Shown in pieces: positions 17,701 through 25,640 of a DNA stretch of 37,845 nt. The notes below the pieces were generated by a model. It saw only the letters and a list, made by a program, of their open reading frames with translations. It had not been told where the DNA came from and made no database searches. Position numbers and translations under genes: made by a program. The stretch's first letter is position 1. Each line of letters starts with the position of its first letter. Source of the stretch: Leptofilum sp050292445 (GTDB lineage: Bacteria; Chloroflexota; Anaerolineae; Promineifilales; Promineifilaceae); NCBI GenBank assembly GCA_050292445.1, contig JBNKLQ010000019.1, positions 1-37,845 on the forward strand, written 5' to 3'.

Positions 17701-19027
17701 CAGAAAAGTCTTTCAGGCCCCACTGTTGTTCGAGCTGATTGGCATATTTTTGGATAGCTTCTAATATGGCCAGGCTTGCATGGACGGCCCGTTCAGCATC
17801 ATTTTCACGAGAGAGAGGAACGCCAAAAACGGCCGTTAACCCATTCCCCGTATAATGCATTGCCACACCACCAAACTGACGCACGATCGTGTCGATCTGA
17901 CTTAATCCATTTTGCATAATAGCGGCCACATCTTCGGCATCCAGATTCTGGCCAATTCCAATAGCATTATTAATATGTATCAACACAATTGTTACAAGCT
18001 TGCGCTGTGGTGGATTGTCTAACTGTCCCTCTAACTCCTCCAATTTCCTGCGCAGTGGGGCAACGCCAGCTTCTACGACATCGTCTCCTAACATGCTTCT
18101 TTGTGCTTCCAAGGCGGCAATGGCCTGTTGGAGTTTTTCTGCTTCACTACCTTCCGAACCAGGCCTAGAAACAACCTTCTGACTCCTGTGTTCGATTGTT
18201 TGTAATGATCCTTCTGCTAAATCATGGAGCATTGCCTCAATGGTCTGGTAGCGTTCAGCTGGCCGTTTAGCCATTGCCTGCAAAATAATCTTCTCTATCC
18301 AAAGGGGCACGGCTGGGTTTATAGCCGTGGGATAGGGAGGCTGTTCACCTATGTGCTGCATCATGAATCCCATAGGGGTATCCATGACAAAGGGTAATTG
18401 ACCAACAACCATTTCATAGAGCATCACACCAAGGGCATAAATATCAATCCGGTGATCACCCGTTTCCCCTTGGCATTGCTCAGGCGACATATAAGCCGGG
18501 GTACCCATCAAGCTTCCGCTAGCGGTTTGGTTAGGATTTGAAAGGATTTTAACTAAACCGAAATCTGTTAATACCACACGGCCATCTTGGGCAATCATCA
18601 CATTGCCTGGCTTTACATCGCGATGCACAATATTGCGTTTGTGGGCATAGGCTAACGCCTTACACACCTCACGAAAAATATGTAAGCATTCTTCCAGAGC
18701 TAAGTGTGTATTCTCAACAGACTGGCCAGAGAGCATCTCTTTTAGAGAATGGCCCTCGATAAACTCCATGACCATATACAAACGATTATCAAATTGATCA
18801 AAATCAAATACTTGAACAATGTTGGGGTTATGTAGTTGAGCAATACTTTGTGCTTCGCGCTGGAATCGTTTCAGATGATCATCACGTTGGGCCAGGAAGC
18901 TATGTAACAACTTTAAGGCTACAAAGCGATCCAGACTTGGTTGTCGGGCTTTGTAAACATCTGCCATGCCACCACTACCTGCGTGAGCCACAATTTCGTA
19001 TTTGCCTATGTGAGTTCCAACCATCAT
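14753..19027 (-). CDS. Ser/Thr protein kinase with degenerate cyclase, AAA ATPase and TPR domains (1424 residues)
   Basis: Domains in order. Residues 8-270 are a Hanks-type kinase with GSGGMADVY, Lys39, HRDVKPGN (Asp137), DFG (155-157) and GTPAYMSPEQ, all intact. A coiled segment covers 285-340. A class III nucleotide-cyclase homology domain (about 343-500) follows, but both metal-binding aspartates appear replaced (His351 and Asn395), and the usual G-D-x-VN-x-A-x-R segment reads GPTVNLALAI. An AAA ATPase/transcriptional-activator-like domain starts with MVGREAEF, with Walker A GDAGVGKS (572-579) and a Walker B near LIVLEDIHWADD. TPR repeats fill about 1000-1390. Cytoplasmic signalling scaffold; inputs and targets unknown. 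It contains two ACGGCCGT copies, fewer than its length would predict. Confidence 0.92.
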   Translation of the reverse strand: MMVGTHIGKYEIVAHAGSGGMADVYKARQPSLDRFVALKLLHSFLAQRDDHLKRFQREAQSIAQLHNPNIVQVFDFDQFDNRLYMVMEFIEGHSLKEMLSGQSVENTHLALEECLHIFREVCKALAYAHKRNIVHRDVKPGNVMIAQDGRVVLTDFGLVKILSNPNQTASGSLMGTPAYMSPEQCQGETGDHRIDIYALGVMLYEMVVGQLPFVMDTPMGFMMQHIGEQPPYPTAINPAVPLWIEKIILQAMAKRPAERYQTIEAMLHDLAEGSLQTIEHRSQKVVSRPGSEGSEAEKLQQAIAALEAQRSMLGDDVVEAGVAPLRRKLEELEGQLDNPPQRKLVTIVLIHINNAIGIGQNLDAEDVAAIMQNGLSQIDTIVRQFGGVAMHYTGNGLTAVFGVPLSRENDAERAVHASLAILEAIQKYANQLEQQWGLKDFSVQLTIHTGLATVSNSQDIAKMLAGPTVNLALAINRITPNGRILITHDTYRHIRGIFDTELFDTISLPSVAKPLKTYLVHRAKARTFRMLQRGIEGIETNMVGREAEFNALQDAFYLVVEEQEQQIVTVVGDAGVGKSRLLAEFSDWVDLQPEEIFFFKGRGNQEVQNLPYALIRDLFSFRFQIKDSDPVATVRQKFETGVINRLGPGQSSQMQAHFIGQLLGFDFGNSPYLQGITSDGSSVRTPTGNTPLSEQLFQELGDARQLRDRAQEYLTNYFKQTAQELPTLIVLEDIHWADDSSLDFLSQLALATTDCQLLFLMAARPSLFQNRPHWGEGQASHTIRTLSPLSKRESSRLVKEVLNKVNAIPKELRRIIVERGEGNPLYIEELVKMLIEDEVILPADETWEVELTRLNELSIPTTLIGIVQARLDSLEPKFRGDLQRASIVGRVFWDGAIHNMREDQAGFAELKSSLNMLRTREFIFRRENSTISDAEEYIFKHAILRDATYQTILKNARQHYHYLVAQWLIEHSAERLNEFTGLIAEHLLHAGKIYKAINYLRHAGEKAAAQFANKEAIIFFSRALELCSEDNFVLRYTLLLAREAVYNVQGNRADQEKDLAQLINIVDKFEDHAREAQVMLRQVNFFLLTNKFSEAIEVAQKIVEIGQQLSMPGIEANGLLNLGQAHFRLNEFEEAKPYLEQARTLATDSDLIKIEADSLRWFGGVAIFQGHLDQAKAYCEQALQLYQRLGDRRSEGGMFNNLGMVACRQFDFVGAKNFFEQSVHVMRETGERWGESLALCNLGELHYIQQTFEISEKYCLDALTIAQMLDYFPTEGIAFMRLGHAQLGLGRYIEAAEAYEGGIRIFEELKQEDMAMECRAGLAKAKLLDNDVSRAVALVENVFPFLEQNSLEGLLDPFRVHMFCFDVFEAIRDPRAVTILRQAYNKLQNWADNFHNPETAVAFLEQVPTHKRITNLYLQIESSE

Positions 19028-19144
19028 GCCTTTTTCTCAGTAAATATCGGATGTCAACGCGGCATTGCGAACTGCACACTTACTATAACAAAATTGTTAG
19101 ATTGATGAAATAGGGCTGGGCAGACAAAAAAGAGAATAATCGTG

Positions 19145-19190
19145 GAAAAAGCATAACGCCCCCTGGCCAGCGAATTGCCAGGGGGCGTTA
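19145..19190 (-). terminator. Strong intrinsic terminator of the FecR/DUF5666 gene
   Basis: A perfect 14-bp stem, TAACGCCCCCTGGC (19154-19167) with GCCAGGGGGCGTTA (19177-19190), loop of nine bases, followed on the reverse strand by GCTTTTTCC. It stands 31 bases after the FecR-protein stop. Confidence 0.85.
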
Positions 19191-19220
19191 GCTAATGGAA
19201 AGAGCAGAAAAAGCTATCGC

Positions 19221-21770
19221 TTAATCATCGTCATCATGATCGTCGTCATGGTCACCACCTTGACCGCAGGGACCCAGCGTATCGCCATGCCCCAGATGGC
19301 CGTTTAGGCCAGATTCAGAGATAGTGAGCGTATTCCTATCTTTGTGGCAAATCGTTACTCGATTGCCGCTACTACCGTCAGCGTTATCCCCATCGTCGCC
19401 ATCATTACCTGGACCAGGCGTTGTATCAATCATCACCTGAATCACGATGATATTGATGACCACTATCGTATCATCATCCCCCAGGCAGATGTTGATGGCA
19501 ATGGTGCTGTTGGGCACCAGGTTGCCGTCCACCTGAACATCATCATCCAGCGTGATGTTTGGCCAATTAGCCAGCGTGATTTGAGAGCCATTAATGGTGG
19601 TGATACGGGTATGAATTGTGAAGCAGCCGCTTGTGGGAGGCAGCAACGGCCGTATCCACACAATCTCCCAACCGCCATCTTCGGCCAGCCGAGCTGCCAC
19701 CTGCACCAGACTGCCTTCCATGATGTCGTCAGCAATGTCTGATTCATCCGTGGCCATTAGCATGATGCCATTAACCAGCCACGGGTCGATGCTTTCTACC
19801 TCGCCGGTAAAGTAGATGATGGTCTCGTCCGTTGGCTGGTTATCCAGCAGCTTGATTTCTTCGGCTAGCCAGGTGCCATCGGCCAAAATGACGCCTTCTA
19901 CTTTGACCAGACTGCCGGGCTCAACGGCCGTATCAATCTCTGTCCATTCATCTGTTGCCAGGGAAATACCAGCCACCACCCAGGGATCTGTAGTTTCTAC
20001 TAGCCCAGTAAACTCAAATTTAGCGGAGTCATCATCGTCATCATCCTCTACAGCTTTGATTTCATGGGCCAGCCAGACGCCATCCGGCGTGATTTGCCCT
20101 TCCACTTTAACCACATCACCAACGGCGGGGTCATCCTTGATTTCGGTATCAGCATCTACCGCCACCGCAATCCCGGAAATCGACCAGCTTTCAGCACCGA
20201 TAGTTTGCACCACGCCCGTAAATTCAAACGGGGAGTCTGCTTCGTCCTGCTTGTGAATCCGCCGGGCCAGCAGGCTGCCATCTTCCAGAATGATGCCGGT
20301 TACTCGCACCCAATCATTCAACGCAATGTCAGGATCAACGGCCGTTTCTTCATCCAACAAGATAACCAGATCCCCCAACAGCCACTGCTCGGCACCCATT
20401 TCGGTGACAACGGCCGTGAGGGTGAACACATCTTGCGGCACCTCACGCACCAGCACAATCTGGTCCGCCACCTTGGTGCCATCATCCAGCAAATGCCCCT
20501 GCACCGTCACCCAGTCGCCCAACTGCGGATTGCCCACGATAACCGTTTGCTCATCGGTGGCAAACGTTTGGCCACCGATAGTCCAGCTTTCGCCCATTTC
20601 CGTGACTTCGCCTTCACCGCTCACCTGAAAAACAGGCTCGGCAGGCGGTTCATCCGCCAAAATGGTGCTAAGCTGACCAGCCATCACCGACACGGTGACG
20701 TTGATGCTCGTCACATCGACACGACCTTCCAGCACGGTGTAGCGGCTGGTGAGATCGGGCAAAACAGAAACCTCGAAAACTGTCCCACGAGCAATCCCTG
20801 TACCAGAAGGCGATTGCACCTCATAGCGAGAGCCACCATCGTGGCGGAAGGCAACCTCATGGGTGCTGTCGCCGCGCCATTGCGTCATGACAACGGTACG
20901 GAACCCTTCTTCTGGCCGCAGGGCGTTGAGTGTGTCAATAGAGATTTCGCTGTCTGGCCCAAGTTTGGCCACGCTGCCATCAAAAAAGGTGAGGCTGGCT
21001 TTGGACAAGGCCCCCGTTCGCACCCGGGTTCCAGCAGACAAACTGCTTAGTGAACTCACCTGCTCCCAGTTGCCGTCCGGCTTTTGCATGGAAACCACCC
21101 CTTGCAGATCGCCTAAAACGGCCGTTTGCGGACCAGTTTGCAAAGGAAACACCACGTTGGGCAAGAAAAGGTCATAGGCCTGATCATCATCAGGCACGGC
21201 GGCAACTTCAGTCCCTTCATTTGTATCCACTTCCCCACTGGCCACAGGCGGTGCCTCGTCTGCTGGCGAATCAGCCACCTCTTCATCCCGGCCAAACAAG
21301 CGATCTATCAGGGAACTCCCAGTGGATTCACTTTCCTGAACTGGACGATCTTCATTTTGCTCCAGCACCGTAGCACTGTTGTCTGTGCCACGCTCAAACC
21401 AGCCGTAGGCAAAGCCAAAAATGACCAGCAACATGGCAGCAAAAGCGGTCGCGCCCACAGCCACCGCTTGATGGCTGCGTAACCACGACACAAAAGCGGC
21501 AAAAGCAGCAACCTTACCTTCACCTGGCTGGTTCGCCTCATGTGAAGATGACATTTGCGCTTGTGCCGCTCGCAAAACGGCCGCTCTGTGGTGGACAACG
21601 GCCGTTTCATCCGGTTCCGGCAAGGTGATTTCTTTTAATTCGGCGGCGAGGTTAAGGGTAACGGCCGTCTCTTCTGGCAAATCCGCCCCAGCGGTGGTCA
21701 ACGGCTCCCCAGCCTCCAGTCGCGCCAATCGTTCCTGTAATAGTTCGTCTTGTTCGTTCATTGTGTGCAT
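19221..21770 (-). CDS. Membrane-anchored FecR protein with tandem DUF5666 repeats; probable anti-sigma partner
   Basis: An 849-residue protein. Residues 1-100 are a soluble anti-sigma-like N terminus, 102-124 are a single transmembrane helix, and about 225-370 form a FecR domain (GTRVRTGALSKASLTFFDGS). Six tandem ~60-residue DUF5666-type repeats follow (about 381-441, 448-506, 515-573, 584-641, 652-707 and a diverged one at 715-775). The C terminus has a Gly/Asp linker, then VTICHK..GHLGHGDTLGPC, a short module seen at the ends of many exported proteins, and an Asp/His tail. The ECF sigma gene lies just upstream on the same strand, so this is probably its membrane regulator, with the repeats sensing something outside. 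No HxxxCxxC zinc motif is present. Six ACGGCCGT copies encode Thr-Ala-Val in it. Confidence 0.87.
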   Translation of the reverse strand: MHTMNEQDELLQERLARLEAGEPLTTAGADLPEETAVTLNLAAELKEITLPEPDETAVVHHRAAVLRAAQAQMSSSHEANQPGEGKVAAFAAFVSWLRSHQAVAVGATAFAAMLLVIFGFAYGWFERGTDNSATVLEQNEDRPVQESESTGSSLIDRLFGRDEEVADSPADEAPPVASGEVDTNEGTEVAAVPDDDQAYDLFLPNVVFPLQTGPQTAVLGDLQGVVSMQKPDGNWEQVSSLSSLSAGTRVRTGALSKASLTFFDGSVAKLGPDSEISIDTLNALRPEEGFRTVVMTQWRGDSTHEVAFRHDGGSRYEVQSPSGTGIARGTVFEVSVLPDLTSRYTVLEGRVDVTSINVTVSVMAGQLSTILADEPPAEPVFQVSGEGEVTEMGESWTIGGQTFATDEQTVIVGNPQLGDWVTVQGHLLDDGTKVADQIVLVREVPQDVFTLTAVVTEMGAEQWLLGDLVILLDEETAVDPDIALNDWVRVTGIILEDGSLLARRIHKQDEADSPFEFTGVVQTIGAESWSISGIAVAVDADTEIKDDPAVGDVVKVEGQITPDGVWLAHEIKAVEDDDDDDSAKFEFTGLVETTDPWVVAGISLATDEWTEIDTAVEPGSLVKVEGVILADGTWLAEEIKLLDNQPTDETIIYFTGEVESIDPWLVNGIMLMATDESDIADDIMEGSLVQVAARLAEDGGWEIVWIRPLLPPTSGCFTIHTRITTINGSQITLANWPNITLDDDVQVDGNLVPNSTIAINICLGDDDTIVVINIIVIQVMIDTTPGPGNDGDDGDNADGSSGNRVTICHKDRNTLTISESGLNGHLGHGDTLGPCGQGGDHDDDHDDDD

Positions 21771-21790
21771 CCTATCTCAAACCAATAAGG

Positions 21791-22378
21791 TCATAATTCA
21801 ACTTGTGCCAACGAGGCCCGCATCGTTTTCAGGCCCCGATGCTGCATTGCTTTCACGGCCGAGAGCGTGCGTTCCATGACATCGGCCGTTTCTTGCAGCG
21901 ACAGGCCTACCAAAAAGCGCAAAATGATTACCTGTCGCTGGTCTGGCACCAATGTTTCCAACGTCGCGTGCAGTGTGTCGCGGGTCATCTGCTGCTCCAC
22001 CTGCCGCACCGGACTTTGCTCCGGCTGCACCACGGTGGAAGCCTGTTCCAGCGAAGCCAGCTCCTTACCATTGCCTACGCGAAAATGGTCCATCGTTAAG
22101 TTGTAGGCAATGCGAAACAGCCAGGCGCGAAATGGCACCCCGGTCGGCTTGAATCCAGGCAAGTGATGCACCATGCGGGTAAACAGCTCACCGGCCAGAT
22201 CTTCAGCCTGCTGGCGCTGCCCCACGCGGGCATAGAAATAATAGAACATCGAACGATAATGTTTATCGAACAGCTCTCCCACTGCTTCTATGTCGCCGGA
22301 TTGTGCCTGGGTAACCAGTTTTAAGTCGTCTTCCAACTTGTCTCTATCCATAGATTTTTTAGGGTTGTTGATCAACAT
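21791..22378 (-). CDS. ECF-type RNA polymerase sigma factor
   Basis: A sigma-70 family protein of about 195 residues. Region 2 covers LVTQAQSGDIEAVGELFDKHY through RAWLFRIAYNLTMDHFR, and region 4 covers LVPDQRQVIILRFLVGLSLQETADVMERTLSAVKAMQHRGL, the helix-turn-helix that contacts the -35 box. There is no region 3. I use ATG at 22378; the in-frame TTG at 22408 has no better ribosome site, and a second ATG at 22351 is also possible. Its stop is 21 bases before the FecR-protein start, so the two are co-transcribed as a sigma/anti-sigma unit. Confidence 0.91.
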   Translation of the reverse strand: MLINNPKKSMDRDKLEDDLKLVTQAQSGDIEAVGELFDKHYRSMFYYFYARVGQRQQAEDLAGELFTRMVHHLPGFKPTGVPFRAWLFRIAYNLTMDHFRVGNGKELASLEQASTVVQPEQSPVRQVEQQMTRDTLHATLETLVPDQRQVIILRFLVGLSLQETADVMERTLSAVKAMQHRGLKTMRASLAQVEL

Positions 22379-22458
22379 CTCTACTAAGGGTAACGACAAA
22401 CGTCCCAAAAAGATGCAAATTAATGTAAATGAGGTTGGATTTAAGTGAAACAGCAGCG

Positions 22459-23886
22459 TTAGAGCTGAACATCGGAGCGCGACCAGGCTTTGGGGAAGTG
22501 GCTCTCGATTTGGTTAGATTTGGCATGGAAAACACCCAGTCCCAGCGGGTAACCACGATAGCAAACGACCACATGGCCAGTGGTGGTACAGGCAATGGTT
22601 TGAGCTTTGGTCGGGGTAATCGTTTGGCGTTGAAGGTATGCTTTGGTCTGTTCTGTGGTTAGCTCAACGCGGTTGCGGGTCGCCTGTTGACCCAGCAGCA
22701 TCGTGGCGGCCGTTGTCATTTTGGGGTAACGGCTGCCCGCGCGAATGAAGAAGAGTCCAGGTGAATCCAGCCGAGGTTTGGTGGGCAGCTGCTGGCCACG
22801 ACTCACCAAGTACACCCCCCGCTTGCTCCAGCGCACAATGTCGAAATCAGTAAACACGGCCGTTTCCAACCCAAACCGCTCCGTCACAGTTCCTAACCAC
22901 GGCTCCGTCTCGATCATTTTTTCAATGTTGAGACGCGGAGACCCCTCATCTTCCCTCTGCGCGCTTTGCGTCTCTGCGGTTCTTTCTATCACGGCCACAA
23001 AGAACCCACCCGTATCGTTTTGTTGCGGCCAGATACGGCTGGCATGGCGCAGGTCAGGGTGCAATGTTTGGCCCTGCCATTCGGTTAGGCCTGGTGAGGC
23101 GACCAACCCAGGCACGCTGCTGGAACATACACGGAGCAAGTCCCCCGATTCGCGCAGGATGGTGTTGATGACCAGCTCATTCTCTTCCGGGGCAAAGGTG
23201 CAGGTGGCGTAAACGATGCGCCCGCCGGGGCGGCAAAGCTGCACGGCCTTACGCAGCAGCGCGGTTTGAATCCGGGCTATCTTGTGTGACGCCCCCACTG
23301 AGGAGCGTTCCAGTATGTTGGGGTCCTTGCGGCAGGTCCCTTCGCAGGAGCAAGGCACATCGACCATAATTTTGTCAAACAGCCCCATCTCAGCCGGTAG
23401 ATTGCCGCCGTCGCGCGTCATCGTGGTGACGTTGGCCAGCCCAATGCGGTTGAGGGCATGGCGGGCAGCACGCATACGGCCGTTACTCCGATCATTGGCG
23501 ATGAGCGTGCCCTGGTTCTGCATCATCCCCCCCATTTGAGCCGTTTTGTTACCGGGGGCGGCGCACATGTCCAGCACTCGCTCCCCCGGCTGCGGATCAA
23601 GCAGCAGCGCAGGCAGCAGGGCAGCTTCTTCCTGCACCTGGTACAGCCCCGCCAGATATTCCCAGCGCAAGCCGGGCATCACGGCATCGGGCAAACGGAA
23701 GGCGCCTGGATACCAGGGAATTGGCATGAGGTCTACACCACCCTCGGCCATCAAGTTTTGTAATTTGTCTGGCGTGATTTTTAGGGGATTGGCCCAGATG
23801 GTGGTGGGTAACGGCCGTTTCACCGCCGCCACAAAATCATCCCAATCTTCAATTACATCCCGATACCGCTCAAAATAATCTGTCAT
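22459..23886 (-). CDS. RsmF-like rRNA m5C methyltransferase with PUA-type C domain
   Basis: A 475-residue NOP2/Sun/RsmF-type enzyme. The SAM-binding motif is LDMCAAPGNKT (105-115), the DVPCSCEGT motif holds Cys179, and the catalytic Cys229 is in YATCTFAPEENE. The C-terminal third ends in a PUA-like domain (LTTEQTKAYLQRQ..GHVVVCYRGYPLGLGVFH). It should methylate cytosine in 16S rRNA or tRNA. A linker between the two parts (ERTAETQSAQRED) is encoded by a dispersed repeat that has entered in frame. It lies upstream of the sigma gene on the same strand with an 80-base gap. Confidence 0.9.
   Translation of the reverse strand: MTDYFERYRDVIEDWDDFVAAVKRPLPTTIWANPLKITPDKLQNLMAEGGVDLMPIPWYPGAFRLPDAVMPGLRWEYLAGLYQVQEEAALLPALLLDPQPGERVLDMCAAPGNKTAQMGGMMQNQGTLIANDRSNGRMRAARHALNRIGLANVTTMTRDGGNLPAEMGLFDKIMVDVPCSCEGTCRKDPNILERSSVGASHKIARIQTALLRKAVQLCRPGGRIVYATCTFAPEENELVINTILRESGDLLRVCSSSVPGLVASPGLTEWQGQTLHPDLRHASRIWPQQNDTGGFFVAVIERTAETQSAQREDEGSPRLNIEKMIETEPWLGTVTERFGLETAVFTDFDIVRWSKRGVYLVSRGQQLPTKPRLDSPGLFFIRAGSRYPKMTTAATMLLGQQATRNRVELTTEQTKAYLQRQTITPTKAQTIACTTTGHVVVCYRGYPLGLGVFHAKSNQIESHFPKAWSRSDVQL
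22953..22980. repeat. Dispersed CGCAGAGACGC-type repeat inside the methyltransferase gene
   Basis: On the reverse strand ACCGCAGAGACGCAAAG followed by CGCGCAGAGG matches the short repeat motif built from GACGCAGAG units that is scattered through intergenic DNA of many bacteria. Here it is read in frame and encodes the linker peptide TAETQSAQRED between the catalytic and PUA domains. A related degraded copy lies at 27149-27188. Confidence 0.6.
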
Positions 23887-23932
23887 AAAGTTGCCATGTG
23901 CGTATGTTGTGTCAAAATAAAGTAACGAACGG

Positions 23933-23972
23933 GTAATTGAGCAATTACGTCATTACCCAGTTACTCAATTAC
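23933..23972. repeat. Inverted repeat between the methyltransferase and nitroreductase genes
   Basis: GTAATTGAG (23933-23941) is mirrored by CTCAATTAC (23964-23972), with further GCAATTACG and CATTACC motifs between. It lies in the divergent spacer, 19 bases before the nitroreductase start, and could be an operator or a small AT-rich repeat. Confidence 0.55.
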
Positions 23973-23990
23973 ACTTCCCAGGAGACCAAA

Positions 23991-24647
23991 ATGGACCTTG
24001 CACCCGTTGATAAATTATTAACCACCACCCGCTCCGTGCGCAAACGGCTCGATTTAGATCGTCCCGTCCCACCCGAAGTCATCGAGGAATGTTTGGAGAT
24101 TGCAATTCAAGCACCTACCGGCAGCAATTCGCAAGGCTGGCACTTTATGGTTGTAACCGATGCCGAGAAAAGGGCACAAATTGGCGAACTGTACAAGCAG
24201 TCATTTTTCATTTATGCCCGCTCCAGCCAGGAGCAAATGGAAAGCAAGGGCAGTCGGGACCATGATCCGGAACAACAAAACCGTGTGGTGAAATCGGCCG
24301 TGCATCTAGCCCAAAATATGCACAAAGTGCCGGTGCTGGTCATTCCCTGTATTGAGGGCCGGGTGGAAACATTAGGGCCAATGGAACAGTCCGGCCTGTA
24401 CGGCTCAATCTTGCCCGCAGCCTGGTCTTTTATGTTGGCATTACGAGCGCGGGGGCTGGGCACATCCTGGACCACTTTACATTTGCGCTACGAGAATGAA
24501 ATTGCAGAGATTTTAGACATCCCCAAACAGATTACCCAGGCAGCACTGCTGCCGGTAGCTTACTACACAGGCGAAGATTTCAAACCCGCCAAACGGGTTC
24601 CCGCAGTTGAGGTGACTTCTTGGGAAAGCTGGGGGAGTAAGCGGTAA
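23991..24647 (+). CDS. Nitroreductase-family FMN oxidoreductase
   Basis: A 218-residue nitroreductase. The start region RSVRKRLDLDRPVPPEVIEECLEIAIQAPTGSNSQGWHFMVV contains the FMN-binding Arg and Ser/Asn residues, and LGTSWTTLHL is the second half of the flavin site. The enzyme reduces nitro or quinone compounds with NAD(P)H; the physiological substrate is unknown. ATG at 23991 has AGGAGA seven bases upstream and is preferred over in-frame TTG starts further up that run through the inverted repeat. Monocistronic, with a strong hairpin just downstream. Confidence 0.92.
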   Translation: MDLAPVDKLLTTTRSVRKRLDLDRPVPPEVIEECLEIAIQAPTGSNSQGWHFMVVTDAEKRAQIGELYKQSFFIYARSSQEQMESKGSRDHDPEQQNRVVKSAVHLAQNMHKVPVLVIPCIEGRVETLGPMEQSGLYGSILPAAWSFMLALRARGLGTSWTTLHLRYENEIAEILDIPKQITQAALLPVAYYTGEDFKPAKRVPAVEVTSWESWGSKR

Positions 24648-24658
24648 GTAAGTTAAGA

Positions 24659-24715
24659 ATTTCCCCGGAAACTGTCAGCCAGGTTGTCTGCTCACCAAAA
24701 AGTTTCCGGGGAAAT
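24659..24715. repeat. Hairpin element of a repeated family; likely bidirectional terminator
   Basis: ATTTCCCCGGAAACT (24659-24673) and AGTTTCCGGGGAAAT (24701-24715) form a perfect 15-bp stem with a 27-base loop between two convergent genes. A second member at 37096-37150 has a left arm identical at 15 of 16 bases and the same overall size. Confidence 0.75.
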
Positions 24716-24732
24716 ATATGACAATGCTGAAG

Positions 24733-25311
24733 TTACTCTAGCGAATCGAGAAAACGACTAATCCCGCCTTCATCCCAGTCATCCTGGTTACCGAAAATCA
24801 TCAACATGCCAGGGCTGCCACTTTTTGTTTCAAAAACCCCGATAATTTGCCGTACGTTATTCCCCTGACCATCGGTTCCTTCATAGGTTCCCAATGTGGT
24901 CTCAGACCCATTGATGGTCACATCTTCACTGCCGACAAATTCCAGACTCACATTTTGGCTTCCGGTGCGGTTGGCAAAGGCATCCCGCATTTGCTGCTGC
25001 ATCTGCTCTTCATCTCCAGCTAGTGATGCAGGAAATTCCGCCAGCATAATCATTGTTTGATCATCTCGCCCGGAAATGAAGGCCATGCGAAAGCCCAAAA
25101 AGTTCATTGCGCCCTGCTCTTCAAATCCAGATGGCAGATCATAATCAACGATAGATTCAGCCACTTCGGCCGCCTCAGCGGGATCCTCAATACCTTCAGC
25201 AAAATTCTGGAACATGCGCGGCAGCACCAAGGCAGCCACGATGGCAATCAGGCAACAAACACCTAAAATGCCACCAATAATGCCAACAACAATTTTTGTA
25301 TTCCGACTCAT
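24733..25311 (-). CDS. Exported single-span protein of unknown function
   Basis: A 192-residue protein with one N-terminal membrane segment (IVVGIIGGILGVCCLIAIVAALVLP, about 7-31), short acidic linker, then a soluble domain with beta-strand pattern (AMNFLGFRMAFISGRDDQTMIMLAEFP through VTINGSETTLGTYEG and IIGVFETKSGSPGMLMIFGNQDDWDE). I do not recognise the family. ATG at 25311 with TGGAGG upstream is preferred over in-frame TTG eight codons before. Monocistronic and divergent from the DAHP synthase gene. It probably stays anchored with the domain facing outward. Confidence 0.8.
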   Translation of the reverse strand: MSRNTKIVVGIIGGILGVCCLIAIVAALVLPRMFQNFAEGIEDPAEAAEVAESIVDYDLPSGFEEQGAMNFLGFRMAFISGRDDQTMIMLAEFPASLAGDEEQMQQQMRDAFANRTGSQNVSLEFVGSEDVTINGSETTLGTYEGTDGQGNNVRQIIGVFETKSGSPGMLMIFGNQDDWDEGGISRFLDSLE

Positions 25312-25640
25312 TGAAAATCCTCCATTAAGGAACAAATGACAAACGGCCGTACCGCACCATTATGTAATTTAATCAACTATATTCATTAACCATTCGGTAT
25401 TAAAGACCGAACCCATCATTTTTGTCAACTTGCGGCTATATTTGTTTGGTTCCTGGAAAAGCGACCTCTCATTAACGGCCGTTGTGAAAATTGACGCAGG
25501 TATTTATAATTAGGTATAATTCGTTCAAAATATTTTGAAAGTTATATTTTTTCACGATTGGCACACTGCAAAAATTGCTGGATAATCATTCAAATTTTGG
25601 CAGGCTCGCCAGTCAAAAAGATAAAGTAGCAAGGAAAATT
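25312..25640. other. Non-coding divergent spacer upstream of DAHP synthase
   Basis: This 329-base gap holds the DAHP synthase promoter at 25491-25520, two ACGGCCGT copies (25343 and 25475) and an AT-rich 115-base leader. I looked for a T-box, attenuator peptide or riboswitch in the leader and saw none that is convincing. Confidence 0.6.
25491..25520 (+). promoter_or_regulatory. Sigma70-type promoter of the DAHP synthase gene
   Basis: TTGACG (25491-25496) and TATAAT (25515-25520) with an 18-base spacer; a second TATAAT at 25505-25510 is too close to the -35 to be used with it. Transcription would begin near 25527. Confidence 0.65.

Noticed and set aside
20064..21050. Long + strand open frame opposite the FecR protein gene
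   Set aside because: It is antisense to a gene with clear domains, lacks a ribosome site and has a composition set by the opposite strand's repeats.
25575..25640. TTG start extending DAHP synthase by 22 residues
   Set aside because: No ribosome site, and the added residues do not resemble the family's N-terminal domain; GTG 25641 has AAGGA at good distance.
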